DNA of 64,000 nucleotides. It comes from Roseibium aggregatum (lineage in GTDB: Bacteria; Pseudomonadota; Alphaproteobacteria; Rhizobiales; Stappiaceae). Below the pieces are notes generated by a model. It was not told the DNA's origin, did not search any database, and saw only the letters and a list, made by a program, of their open reading frames with translations. Numbering within the stretch: position 1 is the first letter of the stretch; every line of letters starts with the position of its first letter. Below are positions 48,895 to 58,305 of the stretch, piece after piece. A program made the translations under genes and the position numbers. The DNA is taken from positions 2,170,001 to 2,234,000 of the forward strand of contig NZ_JAEKJZ010000001.1 in the NCBI RefSeq assembly GCF_017309185.1, in the 5' to 3' direction.

Positions 48895-49506
48895 ATGAAG
48901 AGTGTTTTGAAAAGAGGATTGCTCGGTTGCGCGTTCGGCGCAGGCGTGGTGCTGTCTTCTTTCGCCGGTGCTCCGGCAATCGCCCAGGAGGAAAAAAGCC
49001 CTTGGGAAAAGTTCTGTAATGTTCATCCGAATACGAAAAAGGAAATCTGTGCGACCCTGATTGAAGTGCGCACGAACACGGGCCAGTTCCTCACGAGCGT
49101 CGTCATTCAGGAGATCGAGGGAGAAGCGCGCAAAAAGCTGATTATCTCCGTGCCGACGGGTGTCCTTCTTCAGCCGGGCCTGAGCGTGCGGATCGATGAC
49201 AACAAACCGCTTCAGCCGAAATACAGCATTTGTGCACCGAACGCCTGTATCGCTGAATTGGCGATTGACGACACCTTCATCAATGCGATGAAGCAGGGCG
49301 GTGAGATGCGCATCGTCGTATTCAACCAGTACGGCAAGGAAAACCTGTTCAAGGCGACCCTGATCGGTTTCACCAAGGTCTATGACGGCGCTCCGATGAC
49401 CCTTCAGGAAAGACAGGAACGTCAGCAACAATTGCAGAGCGAACTGCAGAAGAAGGCGGACGAAGCCCGTCAGAAACTGATCGACGCACAGAAACAAGGT
49501 CAGTGA
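48895..49506 (+). CDS. Invasion-associated locus B (IalB) family protein
   Basis: This 203-residue protein has a signal peptide (SSFAGAPAIAQ) and the family features WEKFCNVHPNTKKEIC and two cysteine pairs, including YSICAPNACIAE. IalB proteins are periplasmic or outer-surface proteins first linked to red-cell invasion by Bartonella and widespread in free-living relatives. The C-terminal 35 residues form a charged Gln/Lys/Glu helix. GAGGAC precedes the ATG at 48895. It ends at a strong terminator at 49545. Confidence 0.88.
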   Translation: MKSVLKRGLLGCAFGAGVVLSSFAGAPAIAQEEKSPWEKFCNVHPNTKKEICATLIEVRTNTGQFLTSVVIQEIEGEARKKLIISVPTGVLLQPGLSVRIDDNKPLQPKYSICAPNACIAELAIDDTFINAMKQGGEMRIVVFNQYGKENLFKATLIGFTKVYDGAPMTLQERQERQQQLQSELQKKADEARQKLIDAQKQGQ

Positions 49507-49544
49507 CCGTATATTGAAGGGCGTCACAAGCGCCTGGAAACGAG

Positions 49545-49580
49545 AAAGGCCGGAACGAAAGTTCCGGCCTTTTGATTTTT
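49545..49580 (+). terminator. Rho-independent terminator after ialB
   Basis: GGCCGGAAC and GTTCCGGCC form a nine-base-pair stem around GAAA, extended by flanking A-T pairs, followed by TTTTGATTTTT. It lies between the convergent ialB and hspQ genes and could work in both directions. Confidence 0.9.
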
Positions 49581-49625
49581 GGGCGACCCGTTTTCAACTG
49601 CCCGCTAAAAGCGGAGCGATCGGTG

Positions 49626-49949
49626 TCAGTGCATTTCGACGCCGCGCGGCAGGTAGGTTCCGTCGGTTTGCTCTTCGAAAATCTCATCGACTTGAGGATG
49701 GCGGACGGGCTCACCGGTCATATCCGGTTCCAGGTTCTGCTCACTCACGTAAGCGACGTATTCCGTCTCCTCGTTTTCCGCGAGAAGATGGTAAAATGGC
49801 TGGTCGCGGCGGGGGCGTACGTCCTCGGGAATGGCATTCCACCACTCTTCGGTGTTGCTGAACGTCGGGTCGACATCGAAAATCACCCCCCTGAAGGGAT
49901 AAACCCGATGCCGGACAACCTGTCCTATTCTGAATTTTGCCGTTCGCAT
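49626..49949 (-). CDS. hspQ: Heat-shock protein HspQ (hemimethylated-DNA-binding family)
   Basis: HspQ, 107 residues, belongs to the YccV-like beta-barrel family; in enterobacteria it is a Lon substrate and adaptor. The diagnostic segments are KFRIGQVVRHRVYPFRGVIF and RDQPFYHLLAENEE, then YVAYVSEQNLEPD. Length and motifs are typical. The gene is transcribed toward the ialB terminator. No clear heat-shock promoter could be assigned upstream. Confidence 0.95.
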   Translation of the reverse strand: MRTAKFRIGQVVRHRVYPFRGVIFDVDPTFSNTEEWWNAIPEDVRPRRDQPFYHLLAENEETEYVAYVSEQNLEPDMTGEPVRHPQVDEIFEEQTDGTYLPRGVEMH

Positions 49950-50051
49950 GGTTACTCATCCGCCTACTGCATGCATTGCCGGGATACCGTGTCAGCATCT
50001 TGCTTGCAAGCGTTCCAAGATGAAACCTTATCCATTGAGCCTTGCGAATCT

Positions 50052-51092
50052 CTAAAGACCGTAGACTTCGGCAAGCTCCGAATCCTTGGATGCGACGAGC
50101 TTAGCCAGGTCAACGATCACCTTGGCCTGCTTCCAGGTCGCGTCGTCCTGCATCTTGCCGTCTATCATTACGGCGCCTGTGCCGTCCGGCATGGCTTCCA
50201 GAATTTTTCTGGCGAAGGCAACCTCGTCCGGGTCGGGTGAGAACACCTTTTTTGCAATGTCGATCTGGCTTGGATGCAGCGACCAGGCGCCAAGGCATCC
50301 CATCAAGAATGCATTCCTGAATTGGCTTTCGCAGGCCGCCGGATCGGAGAAGTCGCCAAATGGCCCGTAAAAGGGTTTCAATCCGCAGGACAGGCAGGCG
50401 TCAACCATCTTGCCGACGGTGTAATGCCACAGGTCCTGTTGGTAGGCGGTCCGTTCACCGGTTGAAGCCGGGTCGGAAAGAACCGCATAATCCGGATGCC
50501 CGCCGCCGACCCTGGTGGTCTTCATCCCCCTGGATGCGGCGAGATCGGCGGGACCCAGGCTCATGCCGTGCATCCGCGGGCTCGCGGCCGCGATTTCTTC
50601 GACATTCTTGACGCCTTCGGCGGTCTCCAGGATCGCATGGATCATGATCGGTCTGGTCAGACCGGACCTGGCTTCCAATTGCGCCAGAAGCTGATCGAGA
50701 TAGTGAATGTCCCAGACGCCTTCCACCTTCGGCAGCATGATCACGTCAAGCTTGTCGCCGACGGCCGGAACGATTTCCATGAGGTCGTCCAGGAACCAGG
50801 GGCTGTTCAGGCAGTTGACCCGTGTCCACAGACCGGTGGAGCCGAAATCGTTTTCCTGGGCGAGCTGAATGAAGCCCTTGCGCGCGTCTTCCTTGGCGTC
50901 GGCGGGAATTGCGTCTTCCAGGTTGCCGAGAACAACGTCGACCTTTTGAATCAGGTCCGGAACCTTCGCGCGCATCTTCTCAATATGCGGCGGTACGAAG
51001 TGAATCATGCGCTCCAGGGAAACGGGGCGCTCGCGGAACGGAGCGGGAGCGCCGATCGCAAGGGGTTTGTAGTAGGCGTTTGGGGTTTTCAT
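50052..51092 (-). CDS. mcl: L-malyl-CoA / beta-methylmalyl-CoA lyase
   Basis: This 346-residue HpcH/HpaI-type lyase cleaves malyl-CoA or beta-methylmalyl-CoA into glyoxylate and an acyl-CoA, a step of the ethylmalonyl-CoA pathway or serine cycle. Features are [18 protein letters not shown], the TRVN core, [12 protein letters not shown] with a metal-binding Glu, and [13 protein letters not shown]. The start at 51092 follows GGAGG ten bases upstream. The family also includes citrate lyase beta-like enzymes, but these motifs fit Mcl well. Confidence 0.88.
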   Translation of the reverse strand: MKTPNAYYKPLAIGAPAPFRERPVSLERMIHFVPPHIEKMRAKVPDLIQKVDVVLGNLEDAIPADAKEDARKGFIQLAQENDFGSTGLWTRVNCLNSPWFLDDLMEIVPAVGDKLDVIMLPKVEGVWDIHYLDQLLAQLEARSGLTRPIMIHAILETAEGVKNVEEIAAASPRMHGMSLGPADLAASRGMKTTRVGGGHPDYAVLSDPASTGERTAYQQDLWHYTVGKMVDACLSCGLKPFYGPFGDFSDPAACESQFRNAFLMGCLGAWSLHPSQIDIAKKVFSPDPDEVAFARKILEAMPDGTGAVMIDGKMQDDATWKQAKVIVDLAKLVASKDSELAEVYGL

Positions 51093-51188
51093 GAAAGGGG
51101 GTCCTCCACCTGTAGAGCTGTAACCTATAGCGTCTGTGTTGCGCTGCAACCATCCGCCGAAAGGCGAAACCCAACAGGGGGAGAGAAA

Positions 51189-52148
51189 TCAGACCGGTCC
51201 GGTTCTCGGCCGTGCGGCCGCCTTGCGGGCTTGTTTTTGCGTGCCGGGCTTCGCCCATTTTTTATGGATCCACATCCATTGCTCAGGGCAGTCGCGGATC
51301 CAACCTTCAAAAATCCGGTGAATGTCTTCGGTCGCGGCCAGGATATCGGCCTGCCGGTCTTCGGTCACAGGAACGGAAACGACGTGACCTTCGATCCGGA
51401 AATTGACGCCTTTCTTGCGGACGACCCGGCCAAGAACGATCGGCACGTTGCAGGTTCTGGCGAGTGACGCCGGAACCGGATTGGCGTAGGCCATCTTGCC
51501 GAAGAAAGGTACCTGGATGCCGCGCGTTTCCCGCAGGTCGCCCATCATTGCGACAATTCCGCCGTTTTTCAGTGTCGTCAGAATTTTTCGGGCTGTACTG
51601 TGGCCCTTCGAAAGGAGACCGCCTTTGTAGAGGTCCTTGCGCAGATTGGTCAGGGCCTTGTCCGCTTCGGGATTTCTGAGCGCCTGATAGATTCCCGTGA
51701 TTTCGTATCCCAATCCGACGAGCGGTTGAACGCACAGTTCCCAGTTGCCACTGTGGAAGGAGACCAGGATACAGCCGTTTTTTTCCTTGAGAATATCGAA
51801 CATTCGTTCGTCGGCGACGGATTCGAAACGCCGGTCCTGATCGAGCAGCCTGTCGATGTGAAACGTCTCGGCAGCGACCCGGCCGAGGTTTTCCCACATG
51901 TCCCGGACAATCGCGTCGCGCTCCGCAGCCGTCTTTTCCGGCAGAGCCATCTCAACATGCTGCAGCGCCCTGCGGTGCCGGGCGTTGAACGGTCCGAACA
52001 ACCGCCAAGCTTTACCCATGAGAAAAGACGCGGTAGCGACAGGGATCAGGCGAAACACCCGGATCGCGGCGTTCAGCGCGATACCTTCAATCCGGTTTTG
52101 GAACTCCAACCGTCTGGGGGCTTTGCGCTGTCTGAGTTTCCGAGACAT
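51189..52148 (-). CDS. LpxL/HtrB-like lipid acyltransferase
   Basis: This 319-residue protein belongs to the lysophospholipid/lipid A late acyltransferase family. The catalytic HX4E motif is in VSFHSGNWE, and an N-terminal amphipathic stretch (LIPVATASFLMGKAW) may anchor it to the inner membrane. GDLRETRGIQVPFFGK forms the second motif. It probably adds a secondary acyl chain to lipid A or related lipid. The C-terminus is basic. It lies 96 bases upstream of the mcl gene on the same strand. Confidence 0.85.
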   Translation of the reverse strand: MSRKLRQRKAPRRLEFQNRIEGIALNAAIRVFRLIPVATASFLMGKAWRLFGPFNARHRRALQHVEMALPEKTAAERDAIVRDMWENLGRVAAETFHIDRLLDQDRRFESVADERMFDILKEKNGCILVSFHSGNWELCVQPLVGLGYEITGIYQALRNPEADKALTNLRKDLYKGGLLSKGHSTARKILTTLKNGGIVAMMGDLRETRGIQVPFFGKMAYANPVPASLARTCNVPIVLGRVVRKKGVNFRIEGHVVSVPVTEDRQADILAATEDIHRIFEGWIRDCPEQWMWIHKKWAKPGTQKQARKAAARPRTGPV

Positions 52149-52411
52149 TCAGGTGAAGTGCTTTCGACTGTCGAGCCTCTTTCACTGGAAAGAGAGCTTT
52201 TTCCGGTCTTTTCCGAGTTGATTGGGCCTTGCGATGCAGCTTGAGACCTGATTGGAATGCGCATCTGATCGCGGCGGCCAATGAGTCACGCGTCCATATC
52301 CAAGCAAGGCGCAAGATGCAAGCTCCTTCACTGCCGTTGAACGGTCAACACCGGTTACTCCTTCATGCATGCGGTTTCCACAGCCGCGGCCTTTGCGCAT
52401 TTGGGTTTTAG

Positions 52412-53380
52412 ATGCAGAACGTCATCTCGCTGGCTCTGCCGTTTTTCGGTTTGATACTCCTGGGCTTCGGAGCTGGAAAGCTCCGCGATCTGCCAGAGAG
52501 TGGATTGAGCTGGATGAATTTCTTTGTCATTTATTTGGCATTGCCGGCGCTCTTCTTTCGCCTGTTGTCCGAAACCCCGTTTGAAGAGCTCGCCAACGTT
52601 TCCTTCATTACGGCAACGACCTTCACCACCTACATCGTTTTTGCGATCGCCTTTTGCATCGGTGTCGTGGCGACCCGAGGCAATATCGGGGAATCCACCA
52701 TACTCGGGATCGCCGGCGCGTATTCCAATGTCGGTTACATGGGACCGGGCCTGACGCTTTCGGTGCTTGGCGAACAGGCGACCGTCCCGACAGCTCTCAT
52801 CCTGGCGTTCGACAATGCCTTGATGTTTATCCTTGCGCCTTTGCTCATGGCCCTGGCCGGCACCGAGCACGAGACCATCGCCGGAACCCTGAAAAAAATC
52901 GTCATCAAGATTTTCACGCATCCCTTTATCGTGGCGACCATTGCCGGCGTGCTCGCGGCCGCCGTCGAATTCCGTCCGCCTCAGGCTATCGATACGTTGC
53001 TCCGTTATCTGAGTTCGGCGGCGGCGCCTTGTGCCTTGTTTGCAATGGGGGTCAATATCGCGTTGCGACCGATCGGCCGTATTCCTGTCGAATTGCCCGT
53101 CGTCTTGTCGGTCAAGCTCCTCCTGCATCCGATCCTTATTTTCCTGCTGCTGTCCTGGCTGGGCGGTTTTGACAGCAATTGGGTCGCGACCGCCGTGCTG
53201 ATGGCATGCCTGCCGCCGGCAACCAATGTCTTCGTCATTGCCCAGCAATACGGTGTTTACGTCCAGCGCGCCTCGAGTTTCGTGATGATCGGCACAGCCA
53301 TCTCCATCGTGACCGTGACCGCTTTCATTTGGGCGTTGACGAGCGGCGTTCTGTTCGACACGCCGTTGCAAGGCGGGTGA
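52412..53380 (+). CDS. AEC-family transporter
   Basis: This 322-residue integral membrane protein has about ten hydrophobic helices. SWMNFFVIYLALPALFFR and GAYSNVGYMGPGL, followed later by MACLPPATNVFVIA, are typical of the auxin-efflux-carrier/malonate transporter (MdcF-like) family. The substrate, often a carboxylate, cannot be read. The DUF1801 gene follows after 64 bases. Confidence 0.9.
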   Translation: MQNVISLALPFFGLILLGFGAGKLRDLPESGLSWMNFFVIYLALPALFFRLLSETPFEELANVSFITATTFTTYIVFAIAFCIGVVATRGNIGESTILGIAGAYSNVGYMGPGLTLSVLGEQATVPTALILAFDNALMFILAPLLMALAGTEHETIAGTLKKIVIKIFTHPFIVATIAGVLAAAVEFRPPQAIDTLLRYLSSAAAPCALFAMGVNIALRPIGRIPVELPVVLSVKLLLHPILIFLLLSWLGGFDSNWVATAVLMACLPPATNVFVIAQQYGVYVQRASSFVMIGTAISIVTVTAFIWALTSGVLFDTPLQGG

Positions 53381-53444
53381 TCGGTTCGTTGTCTTGCGCT
53401 ACCCTCGCACCGATTTGGACTTTGAGTGAACGGGCGCGAAGAAG

Positions 53445-53900
53445 ATGCAGGATAATCCGGACGTTTTGGCCCTCATAGACGGTTATCCCGAGGACCTGAG
53501 GCTGGCGCTGAAAAAGCTCCGGTCTTTGATCGTCGATACCGCGGAGCGAACCGGCGATGCGGGGCGCCTTGTCGAGACCCTGAAATGGGGACAACCCAGC
53601 TATCTCACCGAACGGCCCAAAACCGGCACGACAATCCGTATCGACCGCGACACCTCAGGAACGGGAGACTATGCGCTGTACGTCAGTTGCCAATCCTCGC
53701 TCGTCTCGGAATGGCGAGGACTGTTCCCGACACTGACATACGGCGGGGATCGCAGCGTGCACTTCAAAACTTCCGAAGGTTTTCCGGAAGAAGAGCTGCG
53801 TGCGATGATCGTCATGGCGTTGACCTATCACAGCCGGAAGCAAGGAACGGGCTCGAAACAGACCGGATTTCGGGAGGCCAAGTCGCGCTCTGCCGTCTAG
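53445..53900 (+). CDS. DUF1801-domain protein
   Basis: The 151-residue product matches the YdhG-like DUF1801 family. The N-terminal LRSLIVDTAERTGDAG, then ETLKWGQPSYLTER and a final TYHSRKQG, are typical. The fold is a small soluble alpha-beta domain of unknown function. It is convergent with, and overlaps by four bases, the UbiH-type gene. Confidence 0.8.
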   Translation: MQDNPDVLALIDGYPEDLRLALKKLRSLIVDTAERTGDAGRLVETLKWGQPSYLTERPKTGTTIRIDRDTSGTGDYALYVSCQSSLVSEWRGLFPTLTYGGDRSVHFKTSEGFPEEELRAMIVMALTYHSRKQGTGSKQTGFREAKSRSAV

Positions 53901-55099
53901 CGGTTCAACCGGAAAAGAGAACCCGGCGCCATGCCTTCCCGCATCAGGAGACGCCTGAATGGTCCGATCTTGCCTGCGAAATACATGCCCGCGCTGCGCG
54001 CGACTTGCACGGGCAGGAAATCGGTCAAAAGAGATCTGTTCAATGCGTCGACAGCGCGCGTGCGCGAGTGGATGTCGCTGGTGCGTTTCGCCTCGTAAGT
54101 TTCGAGAACCGTCTTCGCGCCGGGATCCTGGTGCTTCGCCTTTGCCATGATCAAGATTCGCTCCAGATCCATGATATCCCGCAAAGTCAGATTCAGTCCC
54201 TGCGCGCCGATGGGCGGAAACACATGCGCGGCTTCTCCGATCAGCACCAGCCGGTTCGCCGAAAATCTGGTCGCGGTCAAACCGGCGAGCGGGAAACTTT
54301 GCGGTTTCGTGGCGAGCTTGAACTTCCCCAGCACCGAATGCGCCCGGCGTTCAAGCTCAAGAGCGAGGTCCTCGTCCTCCATCGCAAGTAGGCGGCGGGC
54401 ACCTTCCGCGGTTTCGACGCACACGAGCGAGGATTTCCGACCGGGCAGGGGAACCAGGGTAAAAGGTCCCGTCGGCGTATGGAACTCGGTCGAGATATCC
54501 CGGTGGGGAAGCGTGTGTTCCAGGTTAAGGACGACAGCCTCCTGGGGATAGGCCCAGCGCCGGACATCGATCCGCGCGGTCTCGCGAATGAGCGAATTGC
54601 GTCCGTCCGCGGCAACGACGAGGCGGGCCTTGACGCTCTGACCATCCGTCGTTTGCAACTCCACCAGGTCGCTGCCGAAATGCGCGGCCTGTACGGACTC
54701 TTCCACGATCGTCAGGTTGTCCTGACGGCGGCACAATTCCTCCAGTACTAAATTAAGATCATTGTTTAAGATATTGAAACCAAAACATTCAATGCCAAGC
54801 TCGTTGCTGTCGAAAACAACCTCAGGCGAACGCACCAGACGGTTCGTGTCGTCAATCATGCGCATCTTCCGGAGAGGAGTCGTTTTGGACTCCAACGGCG
54901 CCCAGACACCGACCTTCTCAAGGAGCGCAATTGACTTCTGCCAGAGGGCCGTCGTGCGCCCGTCCATGCCCACAGGATTGGGTGCAACAAGCACCGTCTT
55001 GAAATCTTCCCGGGCAAGGGTCAGGGCGGCAATGCGCCCGGACGGCCCGCCGCCGACAACCGCGATATCAAAGGCCTGGTTCGGTTTTCTTCTCGCCAT
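53897..55099 (-). CDS. FAD-dependent monooxygenase, UbiH/COQ6 family
   Basis: This 400-residue flavoprotein hydroxylates an aromatic ring, most likely a ubiquinone precursor. The FAD-binding GxGxxG is DIAVVGGGPSGRIAALTL. The second motif, VVAADGRNSLIRE, and the third, RLVLIGEAAHVFPPIGAQGL, have the typical GD-like and NLTL segments (GLNLTLRDI). ATG 55099 is used. Which ring position it acts on is not evident. It has a four-base convergent overlap with the DUF1801 gene. Confidence 0.87.
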   Translation of the reverse strand: MARRKPNQAFDIAVVGGGPSGRIAALTLAREDFKTVLVAPNPVGMDGRTTALWQKSIALLEKVGVWAPLESKTTPLRKMRMIDDTNRLVRSPEVVFDSNELGIECFGFNILNNDLNLVLEELCRRQDNLTIVEESVQAAHFGSDLVELQTTDGQSVKARLVVAADGRNSLIRETARIDVRRWAYPQEAVVLNLEHTLPHRDISTEFHTPTGPFTLVPLPGRKSSLVCVETAEGARRLLAMEDEDLALELERRAHSVLGKFKLATKPQSFPLAGLTATRFSANRLVLIGEAAHVFPPIGAQGLNLTLRDIMDLERILIMAKAKHQDPGAKTVLETYEAKRTSDIHSRTRAVDALNRSLLTDFLPVQVARSAGMYFAGKIGPFRRLLMREGMAPGSLFRLNR

Positions 55100-55306
55100 C
55101 TGTCCAATCCGGAGGCAAAATCGTTGCAAACTTATGTGCTGCACATCGTGGCGATTTCAACGGGACGAAATCACGCAGCCTTTTCCCGTCACAATTCCAG
55201 CGATGCGCGACCGGTATGATATGAGAAAGATCAATTCGCAACCCGGGGGCATCGGGTAGTGAATGCGCTTTCGCCGCGCAAGAACGCATGAACAAGGTCC
55301 GCGACA

Positions 55307-56242
55307 ATGACATTCCTGCCCAGTTTCGAGGGAACACGGAAAGACCGGCTGGAAAGCGGGAAGACCGGGCGCGGCTGGCCGTTCGTCCTGATGACCGTCG
55401 CGGTCTTGTGTCTGACGGGATGGACCTATCTGGTCGCAATGGTCGCCGACATGGTTCCGGTCATGGATATGACCCAGGCCGGCCCGGGAATGGGCATCCT
55501 CAACCAGTTCAATCTCTTCAAGGGGCTGTCGGCGGAGGCCCGGGCCGCACTCGCGGTGATCTGTCTGCCCGCGGGAGCGACTTTCGGCATGCCCGGACCG
55601 GACATGGGACCTGCGGATCTCTTCAGGATTTTCGCGATGTGGACCATGATGGCTCTGGCCATGATGCTGCCTTCCGCCCTTCCCATGCTCCGCGCCTATT
55701 CTGCGGAAACGGCGGGGAAAGGCGAGGGCGCAACGCTTTCCTCTACAGTGCCTGTGGTCATGGCCGTTTTCGGTTATCTCGCGGTCTGGGTCGGTTACGC
55801 GGTGGTCGCGACGGCCGTTCAATGGGGGCTCTACCGGTTCGGAGCCATGAACGACATGATGGCGCCGGTGAGCATGGCCCTGACGACATCCGTTCTGTTT
55901 GCCGCGGGGCTTTACCAGTTTACGCCTGCAAAACAGGCCTGTCTCGCCCGCTGCTGGTATCCACGTTTTGTCTTCGCCGCTTTGCAGCGCTCCGGAGCAC
56001 ATGCAGGGTTCAGGGAGGGGCTCGTTCAGGGCCTGGCCTGCCTCGGCTGTTGCTGGGCGGTCATGACGGTCATGTTTGCGGTCGGGCTCATGAACATCAT
56101 TTGGATCGCCCTGCTTGGCGGCGTGATGGCGCTGGAAAAATCCCTGCCGAGCCGAGTTCTTCCAGCCGCGATCGGCGTGGTCCTGATTGTGTGGGCCGGT
56201 CTTCTGACTGCACTCATCTTTTTCGGCTCCCCGGCCGGCTGA
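55307..56242 (+). CDS. DUF2182 integral membrane protein
   Basis: This 311-residue protein is rich in methionine and has about seven hydrophobic segments. WTMMALAMMLPSALPMLRAY and the LACLGCCWAVMTVMFAVGLM segment, with paired Cys and several Met residues, are typical of DUF2182, a family often found with copper-related genes. A metal-related role is an inference; no such gene is nearby here. It is divergent from the UbiH-type gene. Confidence 0.82.
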   Translation: MTFLPSFEGTRKDRLESGKTGRGWPFVLMTVAVLCLTGWTYLVAMVADMVPVMDMTQAGPGMGILNQFNLFKGLSAEARAALAVICLPAGATFGMPGPDMGPADLFRIFAMWTMMALAMMLPSALPMLRAYSAETAGKGEGATLSSTVPVVMAVFGYLAVWVGYAVVATAVQWGLYRFGAMNDMMAPVSMALTTSVLFAAGLYQFTPAKQACLARCWYPRFVFAALQRSGAHAGFREGLVQGLACLGCCWAVMTVMFAVGLMNIIWIALLGGVMALEKSLPSRVLPAAIGVVLIVWAGLLTALIFFGSPAG

Positions 56243-56429
56243 TCCGGTGAACTTGTTTGCCAAGGCTGTTTTTTGAGTTCACAGTGTCATAATATCGTAA
56301 TAATAAGCAGCGGCGGTGAGAATGCGGGTTTGAAATCCGTCTTTCAGGTTCAAGTCGTCCACTTTGAACCGAACGCACGGGACAAGCGGCAAAACAGCGC
56401 TTGCCCGCTTCCAGGGTGAGGAAATTTCC

Positions 56430-57146
56430 GTGACGGATTACACGCCAGACAAAGAGGCTCCGGAGCCCGCTCTGTTTCTGATCCATCTCCTGACGGCCTC
56501 TGGAGCGCCGATTGCGCTGGTGGCGCTGCTTGCCGGTGCTCAAGGGGATTGGGCAGGTATGTTTGCCTGGCTCGGCCTGGCTTTCTTCGTCGACGGCATC
56601 GATGGTCCGTTGGCCCGGCGCTTCAAGATTGCCGAGCGCCTGCCGCGCTGGTCCGGCGCATCGCTCGATTTCGTCATTGACTACGCGACCTACGTGTTTT
56701 TGCCGGCTTTCGCCCTTTCCTGGAGCCTGATGCTTTCACAACCGTGGAACTGGATCTGCGGTGGTCTGATCGTCTTTACGGGTGCGCTGTACTTCGCCGA
56801 TAACGGCATGAAAACCCCGGACGGATCCTTCAAGGGATTCCCGGCCGGATGGAACATGGTGGTGTTCGGCCTGATGGCCCTGTCGCCCTCACAAGGTTTC
56901 ACCATCGGCGTTGTCCTTCTCTGTTGCGCCTTGACGTTTGCTCCCATCAGGTTTGTTCATCCCGTTCGGGTCCGGCGCTGGCGCGTGGTGACCCTGCCGG
57001 TTACGCTCTTGTGGATGTTGCTGGCAGCCCTTGCGATTCTGGACGGCATGTCGCTTGTCGGCCTGCCGGCGATCTTGTTTACGTTGGCCAGCGTCTACCT
57101 GTTCTCGGTTTCCGCCGTTCAGCAATTGCTCGACCGGGTCGATTGA
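56430..57146 (+). CDS. pcs: Phosphatidylcholine synthase
   Basis: Pcs, 238 residues, condenses CDP-diacylglycerol with choline to phosphatidylcholine, the one-step route of alphaproteobacteria. The CDP-alcohol phosphotransferase motif is readable: VDGIDGPLARRF, then G-x3-D-x3-D in SGASLDFVIDY. About eight membrane segments are present. The GTG at 56430 is chosen because GAGGAA lies seven bases upstream; a TTG at 56364 would add a poor extension. Confidence 0.92.
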   Translation: MTDYTPDKEAPEPALFLIHLLTASGAPIALVALLAGAQGDWAGMFAWLGLAFFVDGIDGPLARRFKIAERLPRWSGASLDFVIDYATYVFLPAFALSWSLMLSQPWNWICGGLIVFTGALYFADNGMKTPDGSFKGFPAGWNMVVFGLMALSPSQGFTIGVVLLCCALTFAPIRFVHPVRVRRWRVVTLPVTLLWMLLAALAILDGMSLVGLPAILFTLASVYLFSVSAVQQLLDRVD

Positions 57147-57156
57147 ACGGCTCCCT

Positions 57157-57225
57157 TCAGACTTGAACTGTCCTGTCGCACAGCGTGGTCAGCCGTCCGA
57201 AAACGGACCGCAACTTCTTTTTCAT
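57157..57225 (-). CDS. Possible 22-codon ORF, low support
   Basis: A minus-strand ATG at 57225 follows GGAAAGG and encodes a 22-residue basic peptide (MKKKLRSVFGRL...). It ends just past the convergent pcs stop. A good ribosome-binding site is its only support; no homology was recognised. Confidence 0.2.
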   Translation of the reverse strand: MKKKLRSVFGRLTTLCDRTVQV

Positions 57226-57326
57226 GGCGACCTTTCCTGCCGGCGTTGAAGTTACTAATGTGCCTGCCGCGCGCAGTGGGCGCCGAACTAAGCACACCTG
57301 ACGACGGCAAGGCCGGGGAGAAAGAA

Positions 57327-58304
57327 ATGGTCCAAGCAATCCGTGTTCACGAGACCGGCGGTCCGGACGTCATGCGTTGGGAACAGGTAGAGGTTGGCGA
57401 ACCGGGACCGGGCGAAGCGCGTATCCGTCATACGGCGGTCGGCCTGAACTTCATCGACACCTATTTCCGCTCCGGCCTTTATCCGGCTCCCGACGGGACA
57501 CCGTTCAGCCCGGGCAACGAAGGCGCCGGCATCGTACAAACGGTTGGCGACGGGGTATCCAACGTCAAACCGGGCGATCGCGTCGCCTATGTCGGGCCTC
57601 TCGGAGCCTACGCCCAGGAAAGGATCGTCCCGGCCGACCGGCTGGTGGTCATTCCCGAAGGTATCGACGACAAGACCGCCGCAGGCATGATGCTGAAAGG
57701 CATGACTGCCCAATATCTGCTGCGTCAGACCTACAAGGTCGGGCCGGAAACGACGCTCCTGTTCCATGCCGCGGCCGGCGGTGTCGGTCTGATTGCCGGG
57801 CAGTGGGCTGCGCATCTCGGTGCGACCGTTATCGGCACCGCAGGTTCTGAGGAAAAAATCGAGCTCGCCCGGGCGCATGGCTACCAGCACATGATCAATT
57901 ACCGGACGGAAAACTTCGTCGAGAGAGTGCAGGAGATCACCGGCGGGAAAAAATGCGACGTCGTCTATGATTCGGTCGGCCGGGACACGTATCCGGGCTC
58001 GCTCGACTGTCTGAAGCCGCGAGGCTTGTGGGTGAGTTTCGGTCAATCCTCCGGCCCGATCACGGATTTCAACCTGGCGCTTCTGGGGCCGAAAGGGTCG
58101 CTGTTTGCGACACGGCCGACCCTGTTCAGTTACATCGCCTCACGCGAAGACCTGGAAGCCACAGCCGGAGAACTCTTCGACGTCGTGCAAAAGGGTATCG
58201 TCAAGATCGAGGTCAATCAGGAATACCGGCTGGCCGAAGCGGTGCAGGCGCACCAGGATCTGGAAGGCCGCAAGACAACCGGCACAACGGTCCTGATCCC
58301 GTAA
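57327..58304 (+). CDS. NADPH:quinone oxidoreductase (QOR-type MDR)
   Basis: This 325-residue zinc-free medium-chain reductase starts AIRVHETGGPDVMRWEQVEV, the QOR signature. GLNFIDTYFRSGLYP and the nucleotide loop AAGGVGLIAGQWA follow. It lacks catalytic zinc ligands. It reduces quinones or enones with NADPH. The start at 57327 follows GGGGAG. The LysR gene begins one base after its stop, so both are probably cotranscribed. Confidence 0.9.
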   Translation: MVQAIRVHETGGPDVMRWEQVEVGEPGPGEARIRHTAVGLNFIDTYFRSGLYPAPDGTPFSPGNEGAGIVQTVGDGVSNVKPGDRVAYVGPLGAYAQERIVPADRLVVIPEGIDDKTAAGMMLKGMTAQYLLRQTYKVGPETTLLFHAAAGGVGLIAGQWAAHLGATVIGTAGSEEKIELARAHGYQHMINYRTENFVERVQEITGGKKCDVVYDSVGRDTYPGSLDCLKPRGLWVSFGQSSGPITDFNLALLGPKGSLFATRPTLFSYIASREDLEATAGELFDVVQKGIVKIEVNQEYRLAEAVQAHQDLEGRKTTGTTVLIP

Positions 58305-58305
58305 C

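Noticed and set aside
48520..49527. 335-codon minus-strand open frame
   Set aside because: It lies antisense to ialB, which has a signal peptide, a family match, a good ribosome-binding site and a terminator. The antisense product has no motif.
49950..50051. RpoH heat-shock promoter before hspQ
   Set aside because: A CTTGGAA box is present on the minus strand, but no matching -10 sequence occurs at the expected distance.
52355..53371. 338-codon minus-strand open frame
   Set aside because: Antisense to the AEC transporter, whose hydrophobic helices and family motifs are on the plus strand; this frame is highly charged and featureless.
55157..56263. Long open frames in other phases, on both strands, over the DUF2182 gene
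   Set aside because: The 55307-56242 plus-strand frame alone gives membrane helices and the Cys/Met motifs of DUF2182; the others are low-complexity.
57246..57326. N-terminal extension of the quinone reductase
   Set aside because: The in-frame extension lacks family similarity, and the ATG at 57327 has a strong GGGGAG ribosome-binding site.
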